Positions 62,967 through 64,000 of a stretch of 64,000 nt of DNA are shown here, one piece after another. A program made the position numbers and the translations under genes. How positions within the stretch are numbered: the stretch's first letter is position 1; each line of letters starts with the position of its first letter. Source of the DNA: Phoronis australis (taxonomy: Eukaryota > Phoronida > Phoronidae); the NCBI GenBank assembly GCA_002633005.1, contig NMRA01000449.1:62001-126000 (forward strand), in the 5' to 3' direction. The notes under the pieces are model-generated. The model was not told the origin of the DNA. It saw only the letters and a program-made list of their open reading frames with translations, and searched no databases.

Positions 62967-63017
62967 NNNNNNNNNNNNNNNNNNNNNNNNNNNNNNNNNN
63001 NNNNNNNNNNNNNNNNN
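62967..63017. other. assembly gap (51 N)
   Basis: Run of N in the sequence. Frames drawn across it are not meaningful. Confidence 1.
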
Positions 63018-64000
63018 TGTCAGACCAAAAAATCCAGTGGCTAAACAAAATTAACAATGTACCATTACCATGTGGCCCAGGATCATGATCCGTGCCTGGA
63101 CAAAAATTCAGTCTTAGAGTAGGTAAATTTTAGATTTGTGCTGTTCACACAAGCAGTTCTGGTGCAAACAAAGCTTGTGACAACACACAAGCCTACTTCC
63201 CTACACAGCTGTGCTGATAGAGTAATGCCCCCACTGGATTTAGCAGATCAGACAGAGTATTTACAGGTCCAGCCACTGTACTGTTTCCTCCCTTTGAATT
63301 TTTACAATGCTACATCCTTGACAATCGCAGATTGCCTCTTTTAATGCATACTCCACATCCTCTGTCCCAGTTTCCCCACATTTGCTGAAAGTGGCCTATC
63401 TCAACAAATTACTTCGGACCTGTTGTGGTATAAGCCAGTAATCTTTGGCAAATACTTTTTCCCCAACTCGTTCCTCAAGCTACAAATTGTCTTTGACATA
63501 TCTTCTGGGAGTAAACTTTACGGCCTCTCTCTAGCCCCCTCACTTAGTTGTCCAGAAGGGTACCTTCTTGCTGGTTGTGAACTTTTCCATACCCAACCTT
63601 TACTAATAATCGACAAGTCTCCAACTTCAGCAAAAGCCTTTCCTGATTCCTAAAATTGTGTTAATGAAAAATTAAACATATTAAATTTAATGTGGCCATT
63701 TCGGCTGAGAAAATATGAATAACAAGCTAAAGTGAAGGCACCAATATTTTTGATGGCTTTAGCACGTTTAATTAACTTCATAATCGCAGAAAATCATCGG
63801 TAGACAAAACATACTCCCTAGTCTTTTAAAGTAGTCCATGGGCAGAAGTCATGTTACACATTTGGTGGTCGTTAGGAAAAGTTATGATGACTACCTATTT
63901 TCTATGCCAATGTATACATGTTGCATAAACATCAACACGTTTGATATGATTAAGCAATAAGGCCCGAGTTATAAGCAATCACGGTGTGTCAATAAAAGTA
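63018..64000. other. unrecognised sequence
   Basis: Contains a 76-codon plus frame (63423-63653) without family resemblance. Nothing else that I can support. Confidence 0.35.

Noticed and set aside
1-64000. CRISPR arrays, tRNA or rRNA genes, bacterial operons
   Set aside because: None seen; the tandem arrays lack spacers, and the coding content is spliced and eukaryotic.

Overview
This window is a piece of an AT-rich animal nuclear genome, not bacterial or viral. It holds two multi-exon genes with GT-AG introns of about 0.3 to 5 kb, many interspersed repeats, and assembly gaps (single N at 9548 and 61316, and 51 N at 62967-63017). The mixture of degraded mobile elements (CR1/L2-like and Tx1/L1-like LINEs, Penelope-like GIY-YIG fragments, a DIRS-type reverse-transcriptase fragment, Tc1/mariner, a THAP-bearing P-type DNA transposon, several MITE-like elements) suggests a marine invertebrate such as a cnidarian, hemichordate, amphioxus or echinoderm. 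The sequence alone does not let me choose among them.

The only intact protein-coding content is a tandem pair of SLC17-family (sialin / vesicular glutamate transporter type) major-facilitator genes, both on the minus strand. Gene 1 runs from 38698 down to 20655 and gene 2 from 58693 down to 42001. Each has nine recognisable coding exons with matching lengths (203/200, 249, 184, 131, 144, 133, 151, 91 and 204 bp), identical splice phases and uninterrupted frames, coding for about 495 residues from just before the first membrane segment to the stop. Both need one further upstream exon for the N-terminal start. A candidate for gene 2 lies near 59233; none was found for gene 1.

Layout. 1-5500: THAP-bearing transposon remnant, TIR element, dead LINE fragment and a 22-bp minisatellite. 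5502-14312: two near-identical 4.0-4.8 kb segments in direct tandem, separated by one N, each carrying a dead LINE on the minus strand. 14.5-20.6 kb: repeat fragments and a dead mariner element. 20.65-38.7 kb: SLC17 gene 1, its introns filled with repeats (MITE, Tx1-like LINE, DIRS-like RT, a long palindrome, a tandem repeat block at 34.2-36.3 kb, a GIY-YIG fragment). 38.7-42.0 kb: intergenic, with a second GIY-YIG fragment. 42.0-58.7 kb: SLC17 gene 2, with a THAP transposon, a MITE and triplet microsatellites in introns. 59-64 kb: probable 5' region of gene 2, an isolated THAP first exon on the plus strand, and otherwise unrecognised sequence.

I see no rRNA, tRNA, CRISPR or prokaryotic feature, and no clearly new biological system. 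The points most worth a second look are the exon-conserved transporter duplication, the N-bridged segmental duplication that may be an assembly artefact, and the THAP/TIR element family.
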